A stretch of DNA of 64,000 nucleotides from JAXGZG01 sp050952065. GTDB taxonomy: Bacteria > Bacillota > Sulfobacillia > Fermentithermobacillales > Fermentithermobacillaceae. The position numbers and the translations under genes are program-made. Position 1 is the stretch's first letter. Every line of letters starts with the position of its first letter. Below are positions 35,661 to 44,364 of this stretch, piece after piece. The stretch spans positions 186,001 through 250,000 of the forward strand of contig JBMNKF010000007.1 of assembly GCA_050952065.1 (NCBI GenBank), given 5' to 3'. The notes beneath the pieces were generated by a model. It was not told the origin of the DNA and searched no databases. It saw only the letters and a program-made list of their open reading frames with translations.

Positions 35661-36398
35661 GTGGGGCGATTTGCATCAAGGCAACTCTATTCTCAAATTG
35701 GGAAGGCTATCCGAGATTACGGCTTGATCCAAGACGGAGATCACATAATGCTTGGCATTTCCGGTGGCAAAGACAGCCTTGCGATGGCGCATATAATGGC
35801 GGAACTAAGAAGCAGAGCCCCCGTTGAGTTCACCCTTGTGGCTGTTACCATTGATCCGGGCGAGCCCAGCGGGTTTTCTGACGAGGATATCGCGGCTATG
35901 GAAACGTTTTTCCGAGACTTGGGCGTGCCTTATCACGTGGAGAGAACCGGCATAGCTAGGATACTGCAGGTGCATCCCACCAAGGATACGCTTTGCTCCC
36001 TTTGTGCCAACTTGAGAAGAGGCGCTCTCTACAAGACTGCCCGGGCTATAGGCGCGGGGAAGGTCGCTCTGGGGCATCACCTAGACGACGCTATCGAGAC
36101 TCTTTTTCTCAATATGTTCTACCAAGGGAGTCTCCGCTGCTTCAAACCCAAGACCATGCTAACGCGAACGGGAGTGGAATGCATCAGACCCCTCGTCTAC
36201 GTTGCCGAGAACGAGATTGCGCGCTATGCTTCTCGGTTAGACTTCCCCGTCATATCGCCCAAGTGTTCCCTTTCAGGTCGCACCCACCGCCAGTCAATGA
36301 AAGAACTCGTCACTTCCCTTTCCCAGACTATACCCGGCTTCCGAAACCAGATGCGCGGCGCTCTAAAAGATCTATGGCTACCAGAGCAGAAGGTTTGA
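35661..36398 (+). CDS. TtcA-like PP-loop tRNA thiolation enzyme
   Basis: 245 residues from GTG 35661, nine bases after GAGAGG; GTG 35637 is an alternative. The PP-loop signature GISGGKDSLAMA lies near residue 35, and CSLCANLRRG supplies a C-x2-C pair for a [4Fe-4S] cluster. GHHLDDAIETLFLNMFYQG and IRPLVYVAENEIARYA are typical of the TtcA/TtuA superfamily, with another cysteine in SPKCSLSGR. These enzymes thiolate cytidine 32 or uridine 54. Which base is used here cannot be told. It is divergent from the cysteine desulfurase gene, and its last 21 bases overlap the convergent hypothetical gene. Confidence 0.85.
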   Translation: MGRFASRQLYSQIGKAIRDYGLIQDGDHIMLGISGGKDSLAMAHIMAELRSRAPVEFTLVAVTIDPGEPSGFSDEDIAAMETFFRDLGVPYHVERTGIARILQVHPTKDTLCSLCANLRRGALYKTARAIGAGKVALGHHLDDAIETLFLNMFYQGSLRCFKPKTMLTRTGVECIRPLVYVAENEIARYASRLDFPVISPKCSLSGRTHRQSMKELVTSLSQTIPGFRNQMRGALKDLWLPEQKV

Positions 36399-37007
36399 TA
36401 TCCCTTTCTTGCCCCGCTTTCGATCCCTTCGGGAAAACCCAAGCACAAGAGCATAGCGCAAGTCTCTCACCTCAAGAGTAAGTTTCCTTAGGCATTGATC
36501 CAGTCGCAAAATGTCGGCCCTCTGTTTGGCGAAGTGAGAACGGATCTCTCTTCGTAGGTCCAAGATAGTCTCTTTGACAGAGACCTCCCAAGACTCGTCT
36601 TTAGATACGAGTTCGTCGAGAGGATCCTGGTCACAATGCACCGACTGCAAACCTGACGGTATGGCAGATTGAGCCGGTGCTGACGTGGGCGGTAAGGCAA
36701 AGGTTGAAGCCGTTTCCATTCTCGCTAAGATCTGCTCCGGCCAGTCAAGGCTGCTCTTCATGCAAGATATGCGTTCAATTATCTCGTCATCTGGGATCTT
36801 GTTTCGCCGCTCTCTAGATATGAAGGCGATGACTTGAGCCATGCCCTCCGGAACAGTCTTGGAGTCTTGGAGTCCCAGCAGATCACCGAAAACCGCTTGT
36901 AGACTGCTTATTTCCTGGGGAGTCATATCGAGTCTCTCCCCCACTTCGGCCCAGGGCACGCCCGAACCTTCGTTATCTACCACGGCGCCACTCTTTTCAG
37001 TCACCAA
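36378..37007 (-). CDS. Hypothetical protein with helical N-terminus and C-terminal coiled coil
   Basis: 209 residues, not recognised. The first 85 residues are helical and include a possible helix-turn-helix (WAEVGERLDMTPQEISSLQ). A Ser/Pro/Ala linker spans about 95-120. A predicted coiled coil follows (about 140-190; LDLRREIRSHFAKQRADILR), then a basic end (RRDRKRGKKG). It overlaps the ttcA-like gene by 21 bases and is divergent from the acyl-CoA synthetase gene. A DNA-binding role is possible but unproven. Confidence 0.55.
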   Translation of the reverse strand: MVTEKSGAVVDNEGSGVPWAEVGERLDMTPQEISSLQAVFGDLLGLQDSKTVPEGMAQVIAFISRERRNKIPDDEIIERISCMKSSLDWPEQILARMETASTFALPPTSAPAQSAIPSGLQSVHCDQDPLDELVSKDESWEVSVKETILDLRREIRSHFAKQRADILRLDQCLRKLTLEVRDLRYALVLGFSRRDRKRGKKGISNLLLW

Positions 37008-37210
37008 GATAGATCACCCTCCGCGGTTCCATTATATGGTAATTACCATTTCGTTGGAAGACCCTTTGCTTCCGGGCGTAGTGAACTCTCGGCGCTGTTC
37101 CGCTCTTCACCTTGTCCAGTCAAACGGTGTAACCTCTTTGAGAATTATGTTAGACTTAACCGTGGTGACCATGGGTCGTACGAATTCACTACAGGAAGGT
37201 GCGTAAGTCC

Positions 37211-39313
37211 ATGAGCGATCTGTCTCTACTATTCCATCCCCGCTCGATCGCTGTGATCGGGGCTTCCAAGACTCCGGGCAAGATTGGGTACGCGATGATC
37301 GAAAACATCAAGTCAAGTGGTTACGGGGGTGAAGTCTATCCGATTAACCCCAAGGAAAAGGAAATCGCCGGGTACACCGCCTACCCATCGATCACGGCCA
37401 TCGGAAAACCGGTAGATGTGGCTGTTTTTTGTATTCCGGCAGCGGCATCTCTCGCAGTGGCCGAGGAGTGCGGCCAGGCAGGTGTCAAGCACCTAATCGT
37501 TATCACAGCCGGCTTCAAAGAGATTGGCGGAGAGGGTAAGGTGCTGGAGGAAAACCTCGTCCAAATCGCCAGAAAGTACGGCATGCGCATTACCGGCCCC
37601 AACAACTTAGGAGTCATGGATACTCATACTCCTTTCAATGCCACCTTCGCTAAAGACTTTCCGAAGAAGGGCAACATCGCTTTCATATCCCAGAGTGGAG
37701 CTCTGTGCCTGGCCATCTTGGACTGGAGTCTGAAGCGCGGCATTGGCTTCAGCCAGTTCATCAGCGTTGGCAACAAAGCCGACCTTAATGAGGCAGATTT
37801 CATTGAAGCTGCTTCTGAAGACCCGAACACCAAAGTCATATGTCTGTACCTTGAAGATGTGGTAGATGGAAACCGTTTCATTGAGGCTGCACGCAAGGCA
37901 ACCCGACGCGTGCCCGTCATCGTGCTGAAATCCGGAATCACCGCGGCAGGAGCCAAAGCCGCATCTTCACATACTGGTGCCTTGGCCGGTTCAAACACCG
38001 CTTACGATGCCGCTATGCGGCACGCTGGCGTGTTGCGGGCTACCACCATGACCGAACTTTTTGACTTGGCCGTTGCTTTCACCACTCAGCCCATCCCCAA
38101 AGGCAAGAACATAGTGGTAGTTACCAACTCTGGTGGCCCCGGAATTGTGGCTTCCGATGCGGTTGAAACGTACGGTCTAAAGATGGCGCAGTTTACACCC
38201 GAGACCACTAAGGCTCTCAAGGAGAAGCTGCCTCCTACCGCAAACATACACAATCCCGTGGACGTGATAGGCGACGCTCACGCCGACAGGTACAGGATAG
38301 CTCTTACAGAGACCTTGGCGGACCCCAACGTCGATGCAGCCATAGTCTTGTTGACTCCAACCGCGGTACTAGACATCAAAGAAGCAGCCGAGATAACTGA
38401 AGAGACGGCTAAGAATCATCCCGACAAAGCTTTCGTAGCGTCCTTTATGGGAGGTTTGAAGGTCGAGGTCGGAGTGAACCATCTTGACTCGGTTGGGATT
38501 CCTACATACCCCTTCCCGGAGCCTGCCATTGCTACTCTCCGGGGGATGATTCAATTCGGCGAGATGAGGAAAGAAGTAGCGGAAAGCCGAGAGTGGGTCT
38601 TTGATGACGTTAACAAGGACAAGGTGAGAGCCATATTCGACAAGGTTCGCGCAGATGGCCGCGACCTTCTCTTGGGACCCGAAGCCGCCGAAGTAGCCGA
38701 ACTCTACAAGATCCCCGCGGCTCCCTCCAAGCTGGCTACCAACCCGGAAGAGGCCGCGGATTTTGCAGAATCTCTCGGTTTCCCCGTGGTCATGAAAATA
38801 GCGTCTCCTGACATCATGCACAAGACTGATGTGGGAGGCGTCAAAGTGAACTTGACCTCTAGGGATGAGGTCGTGTCGGCGTTTGCCTCCATCATGGAGA
38901 GTTCCCGGAAGGGCGTACCTGATGCCAAGATCTATGGTGTTGAGGTACAAAAAATGATGCCCAAAGGCGACGAGCTCATTGTCGGCATGACCAAGGACCC
39001 GACATTTGGACCCATGCTGGCTTTCGGTTCTGGTGGGATCCTGGTGAACCTCTTGAAGGACGCTTCGTTCCGGCTGGCCAATGGTCTATCCCAGTCAGAG
39101 GTACGCACCATGATTGGAGAAACCAAGGCATACACGATTCTAAAGGGATTCCGCGGCGCTCCCCCCGACGATATACCTGCTCTTGAGGAAGCCATCGGCC
39201 GCGTAGGACAGCTTTGCAGGGACTTCCCGGAGATTGCCGAGATGGACATTAACCCTGTGTTTGCGTATCCTAAGGGCCTGTCGGCTTTGGACGTGAAGAT
39301 CAAGCTCAAGTAG
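37211..39313 (+). CDS. ADP-forming acetate/acyl-CoA ligase, fused alpha and beta subunits
   Basis: 700 residues from ATG 37211, nine bases after AGGAAGGTG. The N-terminal half has a CoA-binding fold (IAVIGASKTPGKIGYAMIEN), a succinyl-CoA ligase-like domain (FISQSGALCLAILDW), and the phosphohistidine loop SSHTGALAGSN. The C-terminal half, from about 470, is an ATP-grasp domain (FPVVMKIASPDIMHKTDVGG; GGILVNLLKDASFRLA). The reaction is acyl-CoA + ADP + Pi to acid + ATP + CoA, used by fermenting anaerobes for energy. The acyl group is not known. A palindromic hairpin at 39357-39380 follows. Confidence 0.92.
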   Translation: MSDLSLLFHPRSIAVIGASKTPGKIGYAMIENIKSSGYGGEVYPINPKEKEIAGYTAYPSITAIGKPVDVAVFCIPAAASLAVAEECGQAGVKHLIVITAGFKEIGGEGKVLEENLVQIARKYGMRITGPNNLGVMDTHTPFNATFAKDFPKKGNIAFISQSGALCLAILDWSLKRGIGFSQFISVGNKADLNEADFIEAASEDPNTKVICLYLEDVVDGNRFIEAARKATRRVPVIVLKSGITAAGAKAASSHTGALAGSNTAYDAAMRHAGVLRATTMTELFDLAVAFTTQPIPKGKNIVVVTNSGGPGIVASDAVETYGLKMAQFTPETTKALKEKLPPTANIHNPVDVIGDAHADRYRIALTETLADPNVDAAIVLLTPTAVLDIKEAAEITEETAKNHPDKAFVASFMGGLKVEVGVNHLDSVGIPTYPFPEPAIATLRGMIQFGEMRKEVAESREWVFDDVNKDKVRAIFDKVRADGRDLLLGPEAAEVAELYKIPAAPSKLATNPEEAADFAESLGFPVVMKIASPDIMHKTDVGGVKVNLTSRDEVVSAFASIMESSRKGVPDAKIYGVEVQKMMPKGDELIVGMTKDPTFGPMLAFGSGGILVNLLKDASFRLANGLSQSEVRTMIGETKAYTILKGFRGAPPDDIPALEEAIGRVGQLCRDFPEIAEMDINPVFAYPKGLSALDVKIKLK

Positions 39314-39356
39314 GCTCGTTTGCGAAAGTCTGAGTCTGGCAAGGCGATATGAATAG

Positions 39357-39380
39357 GTGGCGCGGGATAACCCGCGCCAC
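39357..39380. terminator. Hairpin between convergent genes
   Basis: GTGGCGCGGG (39357-39366) pairs perfectly with CCCGCGCCAC (39371-39380) around ATAA. It lies between the ends of the acyl-CoA synthetase and PHP genes. No T tract is seen. Confidence 0.65.
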
Positions 39381-39421
39381 TTGCATGGATTCATCCACTC
39401 AAATCTTGTCCCATGCGTGTC

Positions 39422-40327
39422 TTAAGATGAGGACAGTCCCTTCAGATTCAGCACAGCTTCGTAACTTACAGTGACGCTTCCCAGGCCTGCGCCCTCCCCG
39501 TATTGTCTCCCGTGGAAGTCAGAACCTCCTGTCACCACTAGGCCGTTTTGCGTTGCCATGTCCACGTACTTCATGGAGACGCGGCTATCGTGGTCAGGGT
39601 GGTACGCTTCAATGCCCAGCAAGCCGTGTTCCATGAGCGTTGGGAGAAGGACATCGGCTTTGGCTGTTCCGGGGTGGGCCCAAACGGGCACTCCCCCGGA
39701 TCGCCTTATGACCCGAACCGCTTCAGGTGGAGACAAGTGCTCCCTGTCTACGAATCCAGGCCTTCCGATTCCCAGGAACTTCTCAAAAGCTTCCTTCACG
39801 GATGCTACGTATCCCTTTTCAACCATGGCTATCGCTACATGGGGTCTCCCGGCTGACTCACCTGAGGCGAGTTCCTGCACTCTGTCCAAGTCTATCGGGT
39901 AGCCTATAGAACTCATCTTCTCGACCATTCGCCTGAGTCTGGTGTTTCGTGATTGTCTCAGCTTGGCCAAAGTGTCTTGAAACTCACTTTGTGTCAGAGG
40001 GACATAATATCCCAGGATGTGTAGTTCTCGACCATTCCACTGGCTGTTAATCTCAACGCCGGGGATAATCTCTACGCCGGAGCATAGTTTCTCTCTTGAC
40101 TCGATAAGGGATTTGGCCCCCGCTGTTGTGTCGTGGTCGGTGATGGCTATAGCCGACATGCCCGTTAAGGCTGCCAGTTCCGCAACTTCGTGCGGCGTGA
40201 GTTGCCCGTCAGATGCACTTGTATGGACGTGCAGGTCGGCGACTTGGTCTCCGAATAGAGAAAAGCCCTGGCTACGACCAGGTCTTTCTCTGTTGGACAC
40301 AAATAACCTAGGTGTCGGCACAGTCAT
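39422..40327 (-). CDS. PHP-domain phosphoesterase (YciV/RNase AM-like)
   Basis: 301 residues. The PHP metal motifs are clear: ADLHVHTSASDGQLTP, IAITDHDTTAGA, IPGVEINSQW, HILGYYV, VWAHPGTAK and VTGGSDFHG. This composition matches the YciV (3',5'-nucleoside bisphosphate phosphatase / 5'-3' RNA trimming) group rather than polymerase PHP domains. An N-terminal stretch of about 28 residues before the domain is not conserved. It lies directly downstream of spoVS on the minus strand. Confidence 0.85.
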   Translation of the reverse strand: MTVPTPRLFVSNRERPGRSQGFSLFGDQVADLHVHTSASDGQLTPHEVAELAALTGMSAIAITDHDTTAGAKSLIESREKLCSGVEIIPGVEINSQWNGRELHILGYYVPLTQSEFQDTLAKLRQSRNTRLRRMVEKMSSIGYPIDLDRVQELASGESAGRPHVAIAMVEKGYVASVKEAFEKFLGIGRPGFVDREHLSPPEAVRVIRRSGGVPVWAHPGTAKADVLLPTLMEHGLLGIEAYHPDHDSRVSMKYVDMATQNGLVVTGGSDFHGRQYGEGAGLGSVTVSYEAVLNLKGLSSS

Positions 40328-40339
40328 GACGGCAGGAGA

Positions 40340-40642
40340 CTAGTCTCTTGGCCCTACTATCAGTTTTATTGCCGTGCGTTCTTGTCCATCGATCATGATG
40401 TCGGTAAATGCTGGGACACACACAAGATCGACGCCGCTCGGAGCCACAAAACCTCTAGCGATCGCCACTGCCTTAATGGCCTGGTTGACTGCGCCTGCGC
40501 CAATACCCTGGATCTCAGCGTACCCTCGCTCCCTGATCACTCCCGCGAGTGCTCCGGCCACCGCGTTGGGGTTTGACCGTGAGGACACTTTGAGAACTTC
40601 TACGGAGCTTACTTCCCGGCGGTCTACATTGGTTACTCCCAC
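40340..40642 (-). CDS. spoVS: Stage V sporulation protein S
   Basis: 100 residues from GTG 40642 (GGGGGG seven bases upstream). The conserved core starts near residue 14: VEVLKVSSRSNPNAVAGALA, then GYAEIQGIGAGAVNQAIKAV and a C-terminal TAIKLIVGPR. SpoVS is a small Alba-like, probably nucleic-acid-binding protein needed for coat assembly and late sporulation. The order rny-ymdB-spoVS is conserved in Bacillota. The 13-residue N-terminal extension is unusual but no start closer to the core exists. Confidence 0.93.
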   Translation of the reverse strand: MGVTNVDRREVSSVEVLKVSSRSNPNAVAGALAGVIRERGYAEIQGIGAGAVNQAIKAVAIARGFVAPSGVDLVCVPAFTDIMIDGQERTAIKLIVGPRD

Positions 40643-40776
40643 TATTATCCCCCCGCTACGTGTAGCATGACAGAACCGAGATGATCAGCCTATTTATTGC
40701 CAGTTCGTAACTATTCTAACGACGGTTACCGTATTTGGCAATGGCATTCTTGGGGATAGCGCGAATGGACCGTGAA

Positions 40777-41556
40777 TTACTCCAGAATCAGAATCCGTTC
40801 AATGGTTCGAGCAGCACCGGATGCCGATACTTCACAAAACACACCGTTTAGCTGACGTTTGCCCCTATCGGGTTCATGCCTTACAGGCAATTGGGTTAAG
40901 AAACGCCTTTGGATGATTTCTCGCTTTACCCCAATTATCCCTTCATAGCTGCCCGTCATTCCCGCATCGGTAATGTAGGCGGTGCCATTGGGGAGGATCC
41001 TATCGTCTGCAGTCTGTACGTGGGTGTGAGTCCCAAATAAGGCGCTCACCCTCCCGTCCACATAGTATCCTGCCGCAATTTTCTCTGAGGTCGCTTCTGC
41101 GTGAAAGTCCACAATAACGATGGAAGTAGACTGCCTCATTTTGACTATCTCAAGATCCAAACATCTGAAAGGGCAATCTAAGTCTTGAGGGGAGAACACC
41201 CGGCCGGCAACATTGATCACGCCCACCGTTTGTCCGCTACGCGACTGAAATATCCCGGCCCCCCTCCCTGGGACGCCCGGAGGGTAGTTGGCGGGTCGGA
41301 GAATTCTTTTGTCAGAATCCAAGTGAGGAAGGATCTCTTTCTTGTCCCATATGTGATTGCCCGAAGTCAGAACATCTACCCCGGAGGAGTATAGCTCCTG
41401 AGCTACCTCAGGGGTCAAGCCAGTACCACCGGCCGCATTCTCCGCGTTTGCCACCACAAGATCGGCGTCGTACTTCTCTATTAGAGAGGGCAGGTGTTTC
41501 GCTAGAAACTCCCGGCCCGGCGAAGCGAAAACATCTCCAACGAAAACGATGTTCAT
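40777..41556 (-). CDS. ymdB: YmdB-type metallophosphoesterase (TIGR00282)
   Basis: 259 residues, full length. Metal and active-site motifs are FVGDVFASPGRE, VVANAENAAGGTGLT, TSGNHIWDK, VDFHAEATSEK, and GTHTHVQTADD followed by DAGMTGSYEGIIGV. YmdB hydrolyses cyclic nucleotides (2',3'- or 3',5'-cAMP) and affects biofilm and motility choice in B. subtilis. It is probably cotranscribed with rny and the gene between them. Confidence 0.94.
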   Translation of the reverse strand: MNIVFVGDVFASPGREFLAKHLPSLIEKYDADLVVANAENAAGGTGLTPEVAQELYSSGVDVLTSGNHIWDKKEILPHLDSDKRILRPANYPPGVPGRGAGIFQSRSGQTVGVINVAGRVFSPQDLDCPFRCLDLEIVKMRQSTSIVIVDFHAEATSEKIAAGYYVDGRVSALFGTHTHVQTADDRILPNGTAYITDAGMTGSYEGIIGVKREIIQRRFLTQLPVRHEPDRGKRQLNGVFCEVSASGAARTIERILILE

Positions 41557-41572
41557 TGCGTCGCTCCTATGG

Positions 41573-42100
41573 TCATTTGTCGAATACTAGGACCCGTTCC
41601 CCTTCTCTGAGAGCCACTAGTTTTCTGGGACTCTCCATGACTCTCACCTGCTCCAGCATCTCCTGTAGAAACAACCTTGCCGGCACAGTGTACTCTTCCC
41701 CATCATCAAAATCCTCAAGACCTTCGCATGCGGGGACAATCTTGGCGTTTTGTCGTACGAGGTCCACAGTAAGGTTGAGTTCACCGGGAGAGAGAGTGGC
41801 TACATCACGTTCAATCTGAAAAGAGTAGAAACGATCCATACGTTCCCAGCGAGTCGTAACCAGATTAGCGGTCCTTCCGTTCAGCAATCCGTATACCTCG
41901 ACCGAATCCTTGTAGATATCGGTCAACTTCGTCCTGGCAGCGGCGCTCATAGGCCCTCTGCACAGGAAAACCATCCCCAAGGCTTTTTGTTCAGGGTCAA
42001 AAGTCGCACGAGACACTTCCGGATATGCCACCAGAAGTGTCGCCAGGACCTCTACGTCTCGTCTGTAAGAATCCTCACCGTTGTTCCGGGATCTTTGCAT
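41573..42100 (-). CDS. Hypothetical protein between rny and ymdB
   Basis: 175 residues, unrecognised. It has no signal peptide or membrane segment. It looks like mixed alpha/beta (VLATLLVAYPEVSRATFDPE, LGMVFLCRG) with a helical middle and a beta-rich end (RKLVALREGERVLVFDK). It lies 24 bases after rny and 16 bases before ymdB on the same strand, so it is almost certainly cotranscribed with them. A role in RNA turnover or cyclic-nucleotide signalling is suggested only by position. Confidence 0.65.
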   Translation of the reverse strand: MQRSRNNGEDSYRRDVEVLATLLVAYPEVSRATFDPEQKALGMVFLCRGPMSAAARTKLTDIYKDSVEVYGLLNGRTANLVTTRWERMDRFYSFQIERDVATLSPGELNLTVDLVRQNAKIVPACEGLEDFDDGEEYTVPARLFLQEMLEQVRVMESPRKLVALREGERVLVFDK

Positions 42101-42124
42101 GATTCTCTCCTTATGACTCTATGG

Positions 42125-43663
42125 CTACTTTGCATACCCCACGGCCCGGGTTTCTCGGATTACCGTGACCTTGACCTGTCCGGGGTATTCAATGTCCTTT
42201 TCGATCTTCTTCACAATATCTCGTGCCAATCTCACGGCGCCCAAATCGTCTATTTTCTCGGGCTTGACCATGATCCTGATTTCTCGCCCTGCTTGGATGG
42301 CGTAGGACTTCTCTACCCCATCAAAGGAGTTGGCGATTGCTTCTAACTTCTCGAGTCTCTTGAGGTACATCTCGAGAGTCTCACGCCGGGCGCCGGGCCT
42401 TGCCGCCGATATCGCGTCCGCAGCCGCCACAAGGAACGCTTCTACGGTTGTAGGCTCGACGTCCTGGTGGTGCGCCTCCATACCTCTTATTACGTCTTGA
42501 GACTCCCTATAGCGCTTCAGAAGGTTGACGCCTATGGTCACGTGTGAACCTTCGACCTCATGGTCAACTGCTTTGCCAATATCGTGAAGGAGTCCCGCCC
42601 TGCGAGCGACTGCCACATCGGCACCCAACTCGCTGGCCATGATGGCCGCCAGATGAGCTACTTCTATCGAGTGTTTCAGGACGTTTTGCCCGTAACTGGT
42701 CCTGAAGCGTAGCCTACCCAAGAGCTTAATGAGCTCAGGATGCAGCCCGTGTACACCCAAATTCAAAGCCGCTTGCTCGCCTTCCTGCTTTATGAGGTTA
42801 TCCACGTCTTTCTGGGCTTTTTCTACCATCTCTTCGATGCGGGCCGGGTGTATGCGGCCGTCCGACACTAAGCGTTCCAAGGCCAATCTGGCCACTTCCC
42901 TCCTGACAGGGTCGAAGCCGGACAAGATTACCGCTTCAGGAGTGTCGTCTATGATAAGGTCTATTCCCGTGAGAGTTTCCAACGCTCTTATGTTTCGGCC
43001 TTCTCTGCCGATAATACGGCCTTTCATCTCATCGCTTGGCAACTCAACGACCGAAACCGTGCTTTCAGCCACGTGGTCCGCAGCGCACTTCTGGATGGCA
43101 AGGCCTATGATACTTCGCGCCTTGGAATCAGCCGCCTCTTTTGCGGCGATCTCTGCGTCTCGGACCATTCTCGCCGTTTCGTCCTTGAGGTCTTCACGAA
43201 CCTGGGCCAAGATGCGTTGGCCGGCTTCCTCTCGGGTAAACCCAGAGATCTTCTCAAGCTCCTTTATGGCCTGTTCCTTCAGTTCATCCAAGTGACGGTT
43301 CTTCTCGATCAAAGCCCTCTCTTGCTTAGATATGCTTTCTTCTCTCTGACTTAAGGATTCCTGACGTCGATCCAGAGATTCCTCTCTGTTCACAAGACGC
43401 CTTTCGAAGCGCTGGAGTTCCTGACGTCTCTCCCTCACTTCCTTTTCGAGTTCGTCTCGTACTTTCTGGGCTTCGCTCTTGGCCTCCAGCAAGATCTCGC
43501 GTCTTTTCGTATCAACAGCCTTGACGGCTTCATCTATCAGCCTCTTGGCTTCGGCTTCAGCAGAGCCGATCTTGGCCTCACCCAAGGAACGGCGGATGTA
43601 ATAGCCTCCGGCTAACCCTACGAGTAGGGCAACAACTGTCCCAATCCATTGCACAACGACCAC
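42125..43663 (-). CDS. rny: Ribonuclease Y
   Basis: 512 residues. An N-terminal membrane segment (about 5-25) is followed by a long coiled coil (about 30-200). Next come the KH domain (GRIIGREGRNIRALETLTGI), the HD domain with LLHDIGKAVDHEVEGSH, and the C-terminal RPGARRE and IRETRAVGYAK blocks. RNase Y is the main membrane-bound endonuclease that starts mRNA decay in Bacillota. GTG 43663 is used, and GTG 43654 fits AAGGGG spacing slightly better. A terminator-like hairpin lies just upstream. Confidence 0.96.
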   Translation of the reverse strand: MVVVQWIGTVVALLVGLAGGYYIRRSLGEAKIGSAEAEAKRLIDEAVKAVDTKRREILLEAKSEAQKVRDELEKEVRERRQELQRFERRLVNREESLDRRQESLSQREESISKQERALIEKNRHLDELKEQAIKELEKISGFTREEAGQRILAQVREDLKDETARMVRDAEIAAKEAADSKARSIIGLAIQKCAADHVAESTVSVVELPSDEMKGRIIGREGRNIRALETLTGIDLIIDDTPEAVILSGFDPVRREVARLALERLVSDGRIHPARIEEMVEKAQKDVDNLIKQEGEQAALNLGVHGLHPELIKLLGRLRFRTSYGQNVLKHSIEVAHLAAIMASELGADVAVARRAGLLHDIGKAVDHEVEGSHVTIGVNLLKRYRESQDVIRGMEAHHQDVEPTTVEAFLVAAADAISAARPGARRETLEMYLKRLEKLEAIANSFDGVEKSYAIQAGREIRIMVKPEKIDDLGAVRLARDIVKKIEKDIEYPGQVKVTVIRETRAVGYAK

Positions 43664-43701
43664 CCCTTATAAAAACAAGAAGAGCCGAGCCAAGCCCGGC
43701 T
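43664..43701 (-). terminator. Terminator-like hairpin between recX and rny
   Basis: On the minus strand AGCCG, a nine-base loop, and CGGCT are followed by a T-rich stretch (CTCTTCTTGTTTTT read 5'-3'). It would end the recA-recX transcript, leaving rny its own promoter or read-through. Confidence 0.6.
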
Positions 43702-43878
43702 ACACTGGCGGGGAGACGCATATGAAGCTACGCAAGACGAAAAGGACTACGGTATATGGAAATCTGTCAAGACCCTAAATCCCCACGGGTAGACAGCACG
43801 TCTTGAGTTAAAGACCTCACGTATATCAGTCATCCCTCTGAATCATCTTCATTGCGCCAGAACTTGAACCGCGGCTTG

Positions 43879-44364
43879 TTACTCCAGCGTGTCTTGCCCG
43901 TATCCGGCCAAGGCGCTTCGGATAGACTGACCGTCAAATCCCCTTCGCCAAAGCCATCTGGCAAGACGTACACGTTCTTTCTCTTTCAAAGAGCCCAAGT
44001 CCCTGCCTCTCAATTTCCGAGACAGAGCCTCTTTGGCCAGATCTTCTTCAGCCAATTCTCCAAACACTTCAGAGACAGCATCTTCAGAAATGCCTTTCTG
44101 AAAACTCCTCTTGAGGAGTTCGTAAGATGCTCTTCGTCTGCCTATAGGACACGTTGCCAACGCTTCGTGCAAAATGTCCTTGGCCAACCTCCTATCATCT
44201 AGGTAACCCCATTCACTCAATCGGGCGATACACTCGTTGATATCGCTTTCGAGTGCGCCCTTTCTTTTCAGGAGGCTTTCCATCTGTCCTGTACTTACCC
44301 GGCGTCTAGAAAGAACTCTCAGGGCACAATCCATGGCACGAGGAGGGTCCTTCTTTATAGCCAT
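43879..44364 (-). CDS. recX: Regulatory protein RecX
   Basis: 161 residues. It has three-helix repeats typical of RecX: ALRVLSRRRVSTGQMESLLKR, then CIARLSEWGYLDDRRLAKD and SYELLKRSFQKGIS. RecX binds along RecA filaments and limits their activity. Its ATG shares the A of the recA stop (TGATG), so translation is coupled. The next gene downstream is rny, beyond a hairpin. Confidence 0.9.
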   Translation of the reverse strand: MAIKKDPPRAMDCALRVLSRRRVSTGQMESLLKRKGALESDINECIARLSEWGYLDDRRLAKDILHEALATCPIGRRRASYELLKRSFQKGISEDAVSEVFGELAEEDLAKEALSRKLRGRDLGSLKEKERVRLARWLWRRGFDGQSIRSALAGYGQDTLE

